From an uncultured Clostridia bacterium (lineage in GTDB: Bacteria; Bacillota; Clostridia; Christensenellales; Aristaeellaceae): a stretch of DNA of 64,000 nucleotides. The DNA lies in the NCBI GenBank assembly GCA_934631985.1, contig CAKTYE010000003.1:1-64000 (forward strand). Direction: 5' to 3'. Under the pieces are notes generated by a model. It saw only the letters and a list, made by a program, of their open reading frames with translations. It was not told the DNA's origin and ran no database searches. The position numbers and the translations under genes are program-made. This document shows positions 22,669 through 30,686 of the stretch, piece after piece (positions within the stretch are counted from its first letter, which is position 1; the number at the start of each line of letters is the position of its first letter).

Positions 22669-24963
22669 TTACAGCTTCGGCGCCAGCAGCTCCTGCTGAT
22701 CCAGCTGCATTTCCTTGCCGTAAATCTGCACGGTCAGCGGCGCCCCCTTTGTCAGGCGGAAACTGGTCTTTTCCGCGTCCATACAAATCGCAATGACCCG
22801 CCCGCGATACATCACCGAAAAGCTGAGCTGCTTCCACCGTGCAGGCAAACGCGGCGCAAAGCGCAGCAACTCGCCGTCACTGCGCAGCCCCGCAAAGCCG
22901 TACACGATGTTGGCCCACGCCATAGCGATGCTGGTGATGTGCAAACCCTCCCGAGTGTTGCGGTTGTAGTTGTCCAGATCCAGCCGCGTTGCGTAGCCAA
23001 AGAAGCTCACCGCTTCGTCCATCTTGTCCAGCTCCGCCGCCAGGATGGAATGGATGGCAGGCGACAGCGACGATTCATGGATGGTGCGCGGCTCATAGAA
23101 ATCATAGTTGACGCGCTTCGTCTCCTCGCTGAAGGAGGAATTATACAGGTACAGGAACATCAGCACATCGGGCTGCTTGATCATGTCCGTGCGGTAGATG
23201 CGGTCATAGGACCAGTGATCGTACAGCGGGAACTCACTGATCGGAATCGCGTCAATATCCGTATGGGGCAGCTCAAAGAAACCGTCATGCTGCTCAAACA
23301 GGTGATCCTCTGTCTCGGGAATGTACATGTTTTCCGCAATGCGCTGCCAGTCCTCCAGCTCCGCAGGGACCAGCTGAACCTTCCTGCACAGCGCGGCATA
23401 GGCCTCCGGCTCCTCCTGCTGCATCCGGGTCAGCACCTCCACCGCATAGCGCAGGGTGCGCATGCCCATGTAGTTGGTGTAGGCGTTGTTGTTGACCATC
23501 ATGTGGAACTCGTCCGGCCCCATCACGCCAAAGAAGCCATACTTGCCCAGCTTCTCACTGAAGCCCACACGGGTCGCCTGGAACCGCGCAATTTGCAGCA
23601 AAATCTCCGCGCCGTAGCGCCACAGGAAGTCCATGTCCTGCGTCAGGTGGACATAGTGCCAAATGCCATAGGCCACGGCAGTGCTGGGCTGCAATTGCAG
23701 GCTGGCATGCTGCCACAGGGGACAGGCCTCGTCGCCGTTCAGCGTGGCAATGGGATAGCATGCACCCTTGCAGTCCAGCATCTTGGCGCGTTCAATGGCC
23801 TGGGGCAGGGTGTTGTACCGGAACAGCAGCAGCGCCCGCGCCGCTTCCGGGTTGGTGAACAGATAGAAGGGCAGGCAGCAGGCTTCCGTATCCCAGAAGG
23901 CATGCCCGTTGTAGGCTTCTCCCGTCAGGCCCTTCGCACCAATGTTGTGGCGCATGCTGCCGCCATTGTAGGTTTGGGCAAGCTGGAAGCTGCAAAAGCG
24001 AATGCCCTGCTGCTCCGCTGCCACGGTCTCTGCCGCGGCTTCCTCCGCAGGCGTAATGAGAATGTCCGAGGTATGCCAGTAAGCGTCCCAATAGGTGCGC
24101 TGGGCCTGCATGGCCTGCTCCAGCGAGACTTTTTCACTCTCCGCCAGCGCAGCAAGGCCGCGCTGCCACAGTGCTTCCCCCGTTTCGCCTGTGAAAAGCA
24201 CCACCACTCGCTTATCCACCTGCACCGGCATGCCCTGCGTCAGCGTCATCTCGCATTGCAGCGCTGCCGTCTGGCCCGTCACCTGTGCCTGTGCCGTACC
24301 AGGCAGCGTTACCAGCGCCCCCGCAAATTCCTCCTGCCCGGACTGGGTGGTATGAGATTGGAGCAGCATGCGCCCCTCCCCCAGCTCCACGCGAGTGTCT
24401 TGCCAGAAGCACTTGCCCCGGCCCTCATGCACCACGTCAAAGGACATGCCCGTGGTGAAGGATGCTGTGCCAGAGAAGTTCAGCGCCTCCAGCGTAACGC
24501 GCTGATAGGCCCGTTCCCGATGCACCATATCCAGAAAGCGCAGGAAGCTGACCCGCAGCTCCTTGCCTGATGCCGTCTTCCACACAAAGCTGCGCGTCAG
24601 TGTACCTGCACGCAGGTCCAGCTCACGCACAAAGTCCGTAAACTGTACCTTGCCCAAGTCCAGCGCCTCGCCGTCCACCGACAGGGCCGTCATGAGCCAC
24701 TCTGCCGAGGGAATCATGAAATGGGACTTGTCGATGATGCCCTTGTAGGAGCGGCTGAGCTGCTCCATGTCGTACACGCCGTTGGTGTACGCGCCGCGCA
24801 GGCTGTCCACGCTGCCGCCTTCATCGAAGCAGCCGCGCACACCGATGCTCTCGTTGCCCAGGGAGAAAATGGACTCGCTGACCCGCCCATAGGCCGGGTC
24901 AAAGCCCTCCTCGATCACTTTCCAGGGGTCTACCTTGAAATAAACGTCAGCAGCCTTCGCCAT
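22669..24963 (-). CDS. Glycoside hydrolase family 65 phosphorylase of the importer operon
   Basis: This 764-residue cytoplasmic enzyme phosphorolyses an alpha-glucoside. It has the full three-domain layout: a beta-sandwich to about 270 (GNESIGVRG near 35), then the barrel with GHAFWDTEACCLPF near 350. Further on are GACYPIATLNGDEACPLW near 400 and MGPDEFHMMVNNN with predicted general acid Glu485. IHESSLSPAIHS near 630 supplies the phosphate-site loop. The ATG at 24963 is chosen because AAGGAGG lies 7 bases before it. It is the last gene of the binding protein-permease-permease operon, so it should act on the imported sugar. The barrel loops differ from the GH65 at 4483, implying another substrate. 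Confidence 0.93.
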   Translation of the reverse strand: MAKAADVYFKVDPWKVIEEGFDPAYGRVSESIFSLGNESIGVRGCFDEGGSVDSLRGAYTNGVYDMEQLSRSYKGIIDKSHFMIPSAEWLMTALSVDGEALDLGKVQFTDFVRELDLRAGTLTRSFVWKTASGKELRVSFLRFLDMVHRERAYQRVTLEALNFSGTASFTTGMSFDVVHEGRGKCFWQDTRVELGEGRMLLQSHTTQSGQEEFAGALVTLPGTAQAQVTGQTAALQCEMTLTQGMPVQVDKRVVVLFTGETGEALWQRGLAALAESEKVSLEQAMQAQRTYWDAYWHTSDILITPAEEAAAETVAAEQQGIRFCSFQLAQTYNGGSMRHNIGAKGLTGEAYNGHAFWDTEACCLPFYLFTNPEAARALLLFRYNTLPQAIERAKMLDCKGACYPIATLNGDEACPLWQHASLQLQPSTAVAYGIWHYVHLTQDMDFLWRYGAEILLQIARFQATRVGFSEKLGKYGFFGVMGPDEFHMMVNNNAYTNYMGMRTLRYAVEVLTRMQQEEPEAYAALCRKVQLVPAELEDWQRIAENMYIPETEDHLFEQHDGFFELPHTDIDAIPISEFPLYDHWSYDRIYRTDMIKQPDVLMFLYLYNSSFSEETKRVNYDFYEPRTIHESSLSPAIHSILAAELDKMDEAVSFFGYATRLDLDNYNRNTREGLHITSIAMAWANIVYGFAGLRSDGELLRFAPRLPARWKQLSFSVMYRGRVIAICMDAEKTSFRLTKGAPLTVQIYGKEMQLDQQELLAPKL

Positions 24964-24980
24964 AGTTGCCTCCTTGCAGG

Positions 24981-25850
24981 TCAGCCCTTGATACCGACGG
25001 ACACGGTATTTTCCGTCAGCTGCTTTTGGAAAATGAAGAACAGAATGATCGGCGGGATCATGGAGAACACCACCGAGCGCATCATGGTGTCGGCATTGAC
25101 CGTCTGCTCCGTGCTGAACACAAACAGTCGCACCATGACCGTTTGCAGCGCACTGCCACGCAGCACCAGATACGGCAGCAGGAAGTCCGACCATGCCGCA
25201 TTGATAGCGAAAATGGCAATGACCGTGCAAATTGGCTTGGACAGGGGCAGCACGATGTAGAAGAACGTTTCCAGCTGGCTGCACCCATCGATCCGCGCCG
25301 CCTCAATGATAGAGCGGGGCAGTGATTCAAAGAACTGAATGAACAGTACCACATACATGGCATTTGCGCCATAGCTGAGCCACAGCGGCACAAAGGAGTT
25401 GCCCAGGTTCAGCTTTTGAATGTTCATGAACAGCGGAACGATGCTGATAGTAGTAGGCAGCAGCAGGGAGAGCATCACCAGCTTTTTGATGACGCTGTAG
25501 CCCTTGGGCCGCAGAATGCCGATGCCATAGCCCAGCAGGCCGTTGAACACAATGGCGCACACCACGCTGCCCGCCACGGAGATTAGCGAATTGAGGTAGT
25601 TCGTGGCGATGCCCAGCTGCGACCAGGTCTGCGCGAACATGAAGAAATCGAACGTCTGCGGGATCAGGGAGGTGCTGGACATGAATTCCTTCAGATCCTT
25701 AAAGCCTGCCAGCACCACCCACGCCAGGGGAAAGATGGCAACGACAGTCATCAGAAGACACAGCAGGATGATGAAGCCATAGCCGATCTTCACGGAGGTG
25801 GAGTGCATATCGTATTCCCGAATCACGCCTGTATGCTTTGCCTTAGCCAT
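24981..25850 (-). CDS. Carbohydrate ABC transporter permease, MalG-type
   Basis: This 289-residue membrane protein has six predicted spans. Its EAA loop, IIEAARIDGCS followed by VLPLSKPI, lies near residue 190. The C-terminus reads ENTVSVGIKG. It is 17 bases before the GH65 gene and 19 bases after the MalF-type permease, inside an operon whose promoter carries the shared operator at 28326. No ATPase is encoded nearby, as with the other sugar importers here. Confidence 0.93.
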   Translation of the reverse strand: MAKAKHTGVIREYDMHSTSVKIGYGFIILLCLLMTVVAIFPLAWVVLAGFKDLKEFMSSTSLIPQTFDFFMFAQTWSQLGIATNYLNSLISVAGSVVCAIVFNGLLGYGIGILRPKGYSVIKKLVMLSLLLPTTISIVPLFMNIQKLNLGNSFVPLWLSYGANAMYVVLFIQFFESLPRSIIEAARIDGCSQLETFFYIVLPLSKPICTVIAIFAINAAWSDFLLPYLVLRGSALQTVMVRLFVFSTEQTVNADTMMRSVVFSMIPPIILFFIFQKQLTENTVSVGIKG

Positions 25851-25869
25851 ATGCCTTCACGCTCCCTTC

Positions 25870-26778
25870 TCAATCCCAGTCGGATTCTTTGCGGTTGAAG
25901 TAGGAATAGATTGCCGTCATCACCAGCAGGATCAGTGTGACGATGACCGCCACGGCAGACGCCTTGCCGTAATTCATGGAGCCGCCGAAGGCATACTGCC
26001 ACATCAGCTGCATCAGCGACAGGGAGGCGTTGTCCGGGCCGCCCTTGGTCAGCACCATCGGCTCATACATGATCTGGAACACAGAGATGATCTGCAGGAT
26101 CAGCAGCGTTCCCGCCAGCTTGCGAATCGCCGGAAGCAGGATATGCACAATGCGCTGCCACACGGTCGCGCCGTCAATGGCCGCCGCCTCATACAGCTCC
26201 GGGCTGACCCCCGCCATGGCTGCCATGTAGATCAGCGCCGTTGCGCCTGCGCCCTTCCAGGTGGCAATGATGATGATAATGGGAATGACCCATTCCGCGC
26301 GTGTCAGATAGGTTTGCGGCGCGATGCCCATGCTGCTGAGCAGCACATTCAGCACGCCGGACTTTTCGCCAGAGAAGAACGCCGACCACAGGATGATGAC
26401 CGCCAGGCCCGGCAGCATGTTGGGCAGATAAGCCACCGTACGGAAGAACCCCTTGCCCCGCGCTGTTTCGCCGATCAGTACTGCCAGCACCATGGGCAGC
26501 AGGAAGCCGATCAGCAGGGACCAGAACGTGTAGGAGAAAGTGTTCATCAGCGCCTGCAGGAAGTCATCCTTCCCCATAACGCTGATGTAGTTGTTCAGGC
26601 CAATGAAGCGTACCAGCTCCACGTTCCGTGTTTTATACAGGCTCATGCGGACGCTCTCAAACAGCGGCTCCCACACGAAAAAGGCCATCAAAATCAGGCT
26701 AGGAAGCATGATCAGCCATGCGTTGAAGCTGTCCACAGCCCTGGCGCGCATGGTCACGCTGCGCTTTTTCTTGCTCAT
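25870..26778 (-). CDS. Carbohydrate ABC transporter permease, MalF-type
   Basis: This 302-residue inner-membrane permease pairs with the next gene. The cytoplasmic N-terminus is basic (MSKKKRSVTMRARA). Six membrane spans follow, with the EAA loop ELYEAAAIDGATVWQRI near residue 195. A hairpin in the gap upstream separates it from the binding protein gene and may lower its expression relative to that gene. Confidence 0.93.
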   Translation of the reverse strand: MSKKKRSVTMRARAVDSFNAWLIMLPSLILMAFFVWEPLFESVRMSLYKTRNVELVRFIGLNNYISVMGKDDFLQALMNTFSYTFWSLLIGFLLPMVLAVLIGETARGKGFFRTVAYLPNMLPGLAVIILWSAFFSGEKSGVLNVLLSSMGIAPQTYLTRAEWVIPIIIIIATWKGAGATALIYMAAMAGVSPELYEAAAIDGATVWQRIVHILLPAIRKLAGTLLILQIISVFQIMYEPMVLTKGGPDNASLSLMQLMWQYAFGGSMNYGKASAVAVIVTLILLVMTAIYSYFNRKESDWD

Positions 26779-26800
26779 AACGCTCCCTCCGGCGAAAAAA

Positions 26801-26839
26801 GAGTCAAAAGATACCGACGGAGGAAGCTCCGCCGCCGGT
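26801..26839 (-). terminator. Attenuator-like hairpin between binding protein and permease
   Basis: On the minus strand an imperfect stem pairs GGCGGAG with CTCCGTC and ACCG with CGGT. It is followed by ATCTTTTGACTCTTTTTT. The position matches the hairpin at 1857-1897 of the first importer operon. Confidence 0.55.
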
Positions 26840-26859
26840 ACAATGCAATTGGTTCAGCC

Positions 26860-28287
26860 TCAATAGTCGTTAATTTCGTCATCCAGATATTCCTGGAAGG
26901 ACTCCTGCGCCTTGGTCAGCGCCTTCTCCACGTCCGCACCTTCCTTGGTGATCACGCGCTGCACCACGCTGGTCAGCTCGCGATACAGCTGCTGGGCAAA
27001 CACCGGCTCCTCGGACTTCAGGGTGATGGTACCCTGGGTCAGGGAATCAAAGAAGTCGTTATACAGCCGCATGTCCACGTTGCAGTATTCATCCACGATG
27101 GCCTGCTTGGCGGCGTTGTATTCCGCATCGCTCCATGCGCTGACGGCAGGCAGCACAGGCGCGCCGCGGTCACGCTTGGCGGCGTAGTCCGCGCGCATGC
27201 CCTCAATGATCTGGTCGTTCAGGTAAGGCATCTTGCCCAGCACCGTCAGATACGCCATCAGCGCCTTGGCCTGGTCGGCGGTAATGTCCGGGGCAAACAT
27301 GTAGCAGGTACCGCCAGCCAGCGCATAGCGGCCCGCAGGCCCTTCGGGGAAGGGGATCAGTGCGAAGTCCTCCACAGGCAGACCCTTGTTAGCAGTGGGC
27401 TGATCCACGGAGTCGTCCGCTGCAAAGTTCATAGCAGCTTCGCCCGTACCCAGCAGGGAGTGCGCACCCGCCCAGTCGGTGGTGGTCGCGTCCGCATTCA
27501 GAATGTCATACTTCCAGCGCAGGTCGCGCATGTATTCCATGGCGGCAATGCACTCAGGCGAGGTGAAGTTGCACACCCAGCGTCCGTCTTCATCCTGATA
27601 TTCCAGTGCGTTCTCGCCCACGCAGCCGAAGTTCCACGCGATGTTAGTGAACAGCCAGCCACCGTAGCTCTCGCTCGCCGGGAACACCAGACCCGCCTTG
27701 CCGGTCTTTTCACGAATGATCTGACCGTATTCCGCCAGCTCCTGCAGGGTCTTGGGATAGGTAGGCAGGCCGTTCTCGTCCACCAGACCGGCTTCCCGGA
27801 ACAACGCCACATTGATGTGCATGCCCAGCACATAGCCGTCGCGGGGCAGGCCGTAAATGCGTCCGTTCTCGTCAGACAGCATCTCTACATAGGCGGGGCT
27901 GAACTTATCCAGCACGCCCGCCTCCTGCAGTGCGTCGGTCACATCGCCCACCAGATGCTGGTTGATCAGCAGCTGCGGATCGGTGAACGGCGGCTGAAAG
28001 ATGCTGGGAGCCGTACCGCCCTTCGCCATAGGAACGTAGCTGCTCAGGGTGTAGGAATAGTAGTCCGGCACCAGCGTTACATTAGGGTACTGCTTCGCCA
28101 TGGTCGCCTTATAGCTCTCGAACAGCGCCTTTTCCGCGTCGGGTGCAGTGTCGGAGGGCCAGTTGCCCAGGGTGATGGTGCAGGTCAGATCCGCATCCAC
28201 GACTTCCTCCGCCCACGCGAACGAAACGGATGCAAGCACAAGGCACATCGTAAGCAGCAGGGAAACCAGTTTGACAGACCTTCTCAT
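26860..28287 (-). CDS. Extracellular sugar-binding protein of the regulon importer
   Basis: This 475-residue exported solute-binding protein has a signal peptide of about 27 residues, cleaved near FAWA-EE. A Cys inside the hydrophobic core is not in lipobox context. The mature protein carries acidic N-terminal residues and a segment near 235-255 with LLGTGEAAMNFAADD, the usual hinge-region pattern. GGAGG precedes the ATG. As the first gene of a four-gene operon with two permeases and GH65, it should bind the oligosaccharide released by the secreted enzymes of the same regulon. Confidence 0.92.
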   Translation of the reverse strand: MRRSVKLVSLLLTMCLVLASVSFAWAEEVVDADLTCTITLGNWPSDTAPDAEKALFESYKATMAKQYPNVTLVPDYYSYTLSSYVPMAKGGTAPSIFQPPFTDPQLLINQHLVGDVTDALQEAGVLDKFSPAYVEMLSDENGRIYGLPRDGYVLGMHINVALFREAGLVDENGLPTYPKTLQELAEYGQIIREKTGKAGLVFPASESYGGWLFTNIAWNFGCVGENALEYQDEDGRWVCNFTSPECIAAMEYMRDLRWKYDILNADATTTDWAGAHSLLGTGEAAMNFAADDSVDQPTANKGLPVEDFALIPFPEGPAGRYALAGGTCYMFAPDITADQAKALMAYLTVLGKMPYLNDQIIEGMRADYAAKRDRGAPVLPAVSAWSDAEYNAAKQAIVDEYCNVDMRLYNDFFDSLTQGTITLKSEEPVFAQQLYRELTSVVQRVITKEGADVEKALTKAQESFQEYLDDEINDY

Positions 28288-28325
28288 GGGAAAACCTCCT
28301 TGATGGACTTTGCAACGTTTTCAAT

Positions 28326-28380
28326 AAGTTTAGCGTTCAACCTTGGCTCTATTATAGTGTAGCTCACCTGGGTTTGTCAA
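28326..28380 (-). promoter_or_regulatory. Promoter and shared operator of the importer-GH65 operon
   Basis: On the minus strand TTGACA (28375-28380) and TATAAT (28351-28356) are 18 bases apart. AAGGTTGAACGCTAAACTT (28326-28344) follows. It matches the operators at 19997 and 20134 except for one arm base and lies at the same distance from the -10. Confidence 0.82.
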
Positions 28381-28715
28381 TGTGTTTTTTCACTTTTTCT
28401 GCTTCGATCTGTACTTTTTGGCTTTTCAATGACCAGGAAGGACTGTTTTGAAAGGATGAAGGCGGCATACGGGCGGGAAGGTGGGGATAAACGGAGGAGC
28501 AGAGAAAATAAACGAGATACGAAGGCAGCAAAAGAGTTTATCTTCCACCACTCCTGCTACTACATAATTGTCCCCAGGGAAGCAGCAATTTGCTGAACCC
28601 CAGGGACAACGATCGCCTAAGCTTTTAGCATAAAAAGGTAATAGTCTTCTTTAAGAAGGACGGGAGGCTATCCTCTCAGCCGCACCTCCCACTCATCCCA
28701 TTTCTCCCCTACTCG
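28381..28715. other. Gene-free gap with degraded repeat pieces
   Basis: No supported gene lies in this stretch. It contains GGGGATAAAC and GTTTATCTTCCACCACTCC segments that match pieces of family A repeats. It also has an inverted repeat whose arms TTGTCCC and GGGACAA (28568-28608) enclose two direct copies of CCCCAGGGA. No clear terminator for the response regulator gene was found. Confidence 0.45.
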
Positions 28716-29462
28716 TCACTTCCCCGCTCCGTCCCGATACTCCCCTGGGGTCATGCCGGTAAAGCGCTTGAAGGACTTCGAAAAGTGTGCCACATCGCTG
28801 TAGCCTACCTGCTCTGCTACCTCATGCACACGCATGGCGGGGTCCTGCAAAAGCTGCTTGGCACGCTCAATGCGCATGCTGCCCAGCAGATCAAAAAAGC
28901 TCTGGTTCGTGTGCCGATTGATGAGCTTTGATAAGTGCCACTGACTCACATATACGCCATCCGCTACATCACTCAGGCTGATATGCTCTGTGCAATGCTC
29001 CCGCATAAAATCTAATGCCGCACGGACGATGAAGCTTCCTGCTTCGCCGCCTGCATCTTCGCTTTCCGACGCAGGCGCGGGAGCGGCAGCCCTCAGCGCA
29101 GCGACCATAGTATGCAGCGTCTCCATCAGCTCGTCCATTTTGCTGGGCTTGCACAAATAGCGGCATACCCCCAGGGAAATAGCCTCCTGTGCGTAATCGA
29201 AATCACGATAGGCCGTCAGCACCGTCACCTGCATGCGGGGAAACTCGCTTTTCAGTGCCGCCACCATGGTCAGCCCGTCCATGTTCGGCATGCGAATGTC
29301 GGTGAACAGGATGTCCGGCTGCGTCTCACGGATCAGCGCCATGCCCGACACGCCGTCGCTGGCGGTACCGACCACCTCGCAATCCTCCTGCGCCCAGGGC
29401 ATGACCCGCCGCAGCCCCTCGACGATCAAATGCTCGTCATCCACCAGCACAACCTTATACAT
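28716..29462 (-). CDS. Response regulator with AraC-type DNA-binding domain (YesN-like)
   Basis: This 248-residue cytoplasmic regulator has a receiver domain at 1-120. It has acidic residues Asp8-Asp9 and phospho-acceptor Asp55 in LFTDIRMPNMDG. A linker precedes a double helix-turn-helix AraC domain at about 150-245 (MREHCTEHISLSDVAD and VAEQVGYSDVAHFSKSFKRFTGMTPGEYR). It is the last gene of the kinase-binding protein-regulator operon and should be phosphorylated by the kinase at 30683. Targets are probably sugar transport genes nearby, for example the LplB-type importer; this is inferred from family habit. Confidence 0.94.
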   Translation of the reverse strand: MYKVVLVDDEHLIVEGLRRVMPWAQEDCEVVGTASDGVSGMALIRETQPDILFTDIRMPNMDGLTMVAALKSEFPRMQVTVLTAYRDFDYAQEAISLGVCRYLCKPSKMDELMETLHTMVAALRAAAPAPASESEDAGGEAGSFIVRAALDFMREHCTEHISLSDVADGVYVSQWHLSKLINRHTNQSFFDLLGSMRIERAKQLLQDPAMRVHEVAEQVGYSDVAHFSKSFKRFTGMTPGEYRDGAGK

Positions 29463-29489
29463 ATGCTCCTCCTTTGCACCGCCTGGGTG

Positions 29490-30686
29490 TCAAAACGGCT
29501 CCTGTGCCATGACCTGCGCCCAGCATTCCTGCGGGGTCATGTCACCCTCTGCAACCGCCGCAATGCAGCCCAGCAGCCAGACTTCCCGTGCATTCTTGCT
29601 CATGGCGTCTTGAATGGGTGGAAGCATCTGCGCCGCATTCTGCAATAGCGCGTTATACGAATCCAGCAGCGCACCGCTGAACTGATACCCGCCCAGCTTT
29701 TCCAAACTGTCCGCGCTGGTCAGGTAGCACAGCAGCGCCACGGCCGCATCCCGCTTAGTGGGATCATCCCACGCCCGGCGAGTCAGATAAAAGCCCATGG
29801 ACACGCCGCCGATGACCGCCCCGGGATCAGCGTCCGCCGCATAGGCGGGCATGGGCAGCAGCATGGTCGTGTCCATGCTTTCCGCCGGGATGCTGTTGGC
29901 AAACCAGCTGCCGTCCAGCTGCATGGCGGCCCGCTTACTGCGGAACATCTCACTGGTCACGGCTTCCGTGGTCGCCGCAGCGTCCTCCGGGAAAGCGCCC
30001 AGCTCCGCCAGCCGGCGAAGCAGCGCCATACCCTCAAACCAGGAATCCGGCACCTCTGCCAGTGTCTTGGGCCGCGCGGTATAATCCGCAGGGCTGCCGC
30101 TGGCAAGGATGACCATTTCCGCCACATAGTGGGGAATATCCGTCAGGGACAGCGCAATCGGCGTGATCCCCGCTTCCCGGAAACAAACGATAGCATTTTC
30201 CAGCAGCGCCCAGGTCGTGGGCAGCGGAATGTCATACTGCGCAAACAGGTCGGTGTTGACGAACAGCCCCTCCACATAGGGACGCACCGGAATGGCATAG
30301 ACCTTGCCGTCCGCCTCGGTCAGCGCAGCGGAGATAGGCAGGTGCGCTTCCGGGTATGCCGCGTTGATCTCCTCAATGGGCACCACCCGGCTGAGCAGCG
30401 GGGTAGAATCCGCATTGGCGGCGAAGAAGAACAGCACGTCCGGCTCATTGCCTGCGGCGAAGTCGTTCAGCACACTAGCCTTCCAGTCCTCATCGCTGGT
30501 GGCAGATTTATCCACAATGGTATAGCCCGTTTCCTCCTCAAAGGACTTCAGCAGCTCCACATAGCTTTCCGCCGCCGCGTCCGTTCCCGCAAACGAGCTG
30601 ACCGTGTACAGCTTCAGCCCTGCCGCCTGTGCGCTGCCGTACAGCGTCAGCAGTAGCGCCGTCATCACGCTAAGCCATTTTCTCAT
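29490..30686 (-). CDS. Solute-binding protein encoded within a sensor operon
   Basis: This 398-residue exported protein has a signal peptide of about 21 residues (core MTALLLTLYGSAQA) and no lipobox. It has the family 1 sugar-binding layout: FEEETGYTI near 50, IPVRPYVEGLFVNTDLF near 130 and SKRAAMQLDGSWF near 250. Its ATG overlaps the kinase stop codon, and the response regulator gene follows after 27 bases. No permease is in the operon. By analogy with binding-protein sensors such as XylFII of the XylFII-LytS-YesN system, it may present ligand to the kinase rather than to a transporter. A transport role with distant permeases remains possible. Confidence 0.88.
   Translation of the reverse strand: MRKWLSVMTALLLTLYGSAQAAGLKLYTVSSFAGTDAAAESYVELLKSFEEETGYTIVDKSATSDEDWKASVLNDFAAGNEPDVLFFFAANADSTPLLSRVVPIEEINAAYPEAHLPISAALTEADGKVYAIPVRPYVEGLFVNTDLFAQYDIPLPTTWALLENAIVCFREAGITPIALSLTDIPHYVAEMVILASGSPADYTARPKTLAEVPDSWFEGMALLRRLAELGAFPEDAAATTEAVTSEMFRSKRAAMQLDGSWFANSIPAESMDTTMLLPMPAYAADADPGAVIGGVSMGFYLTRRAWDDPTKRDAAVALLCYLTSADSLEKLGGYQFSGALLDSYNALLQNAAQMLPPIQDAMSKNAREVWLLGCIAAVAEGDMTPQECWAQVMAQEPF

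Noticed and set aside
22633..24570. 645-codon open frame on the plus strand
   Set aside because: Antisense shadow of the GH65 gene, and it begins inside a terminator hairpin.
24964..25284. N-terminal extension of the GH65 at 22669
   Set aside because: It overlaps the permease gene in another frame; AAGGAGG before the ATG at 24963 marks the real start.
25798..28362. 854-codon open frame on the plus strand
   Set aside because: It is antisense to permease and binding protein genes that have clear family motifs, and runs across their promoter and operator.
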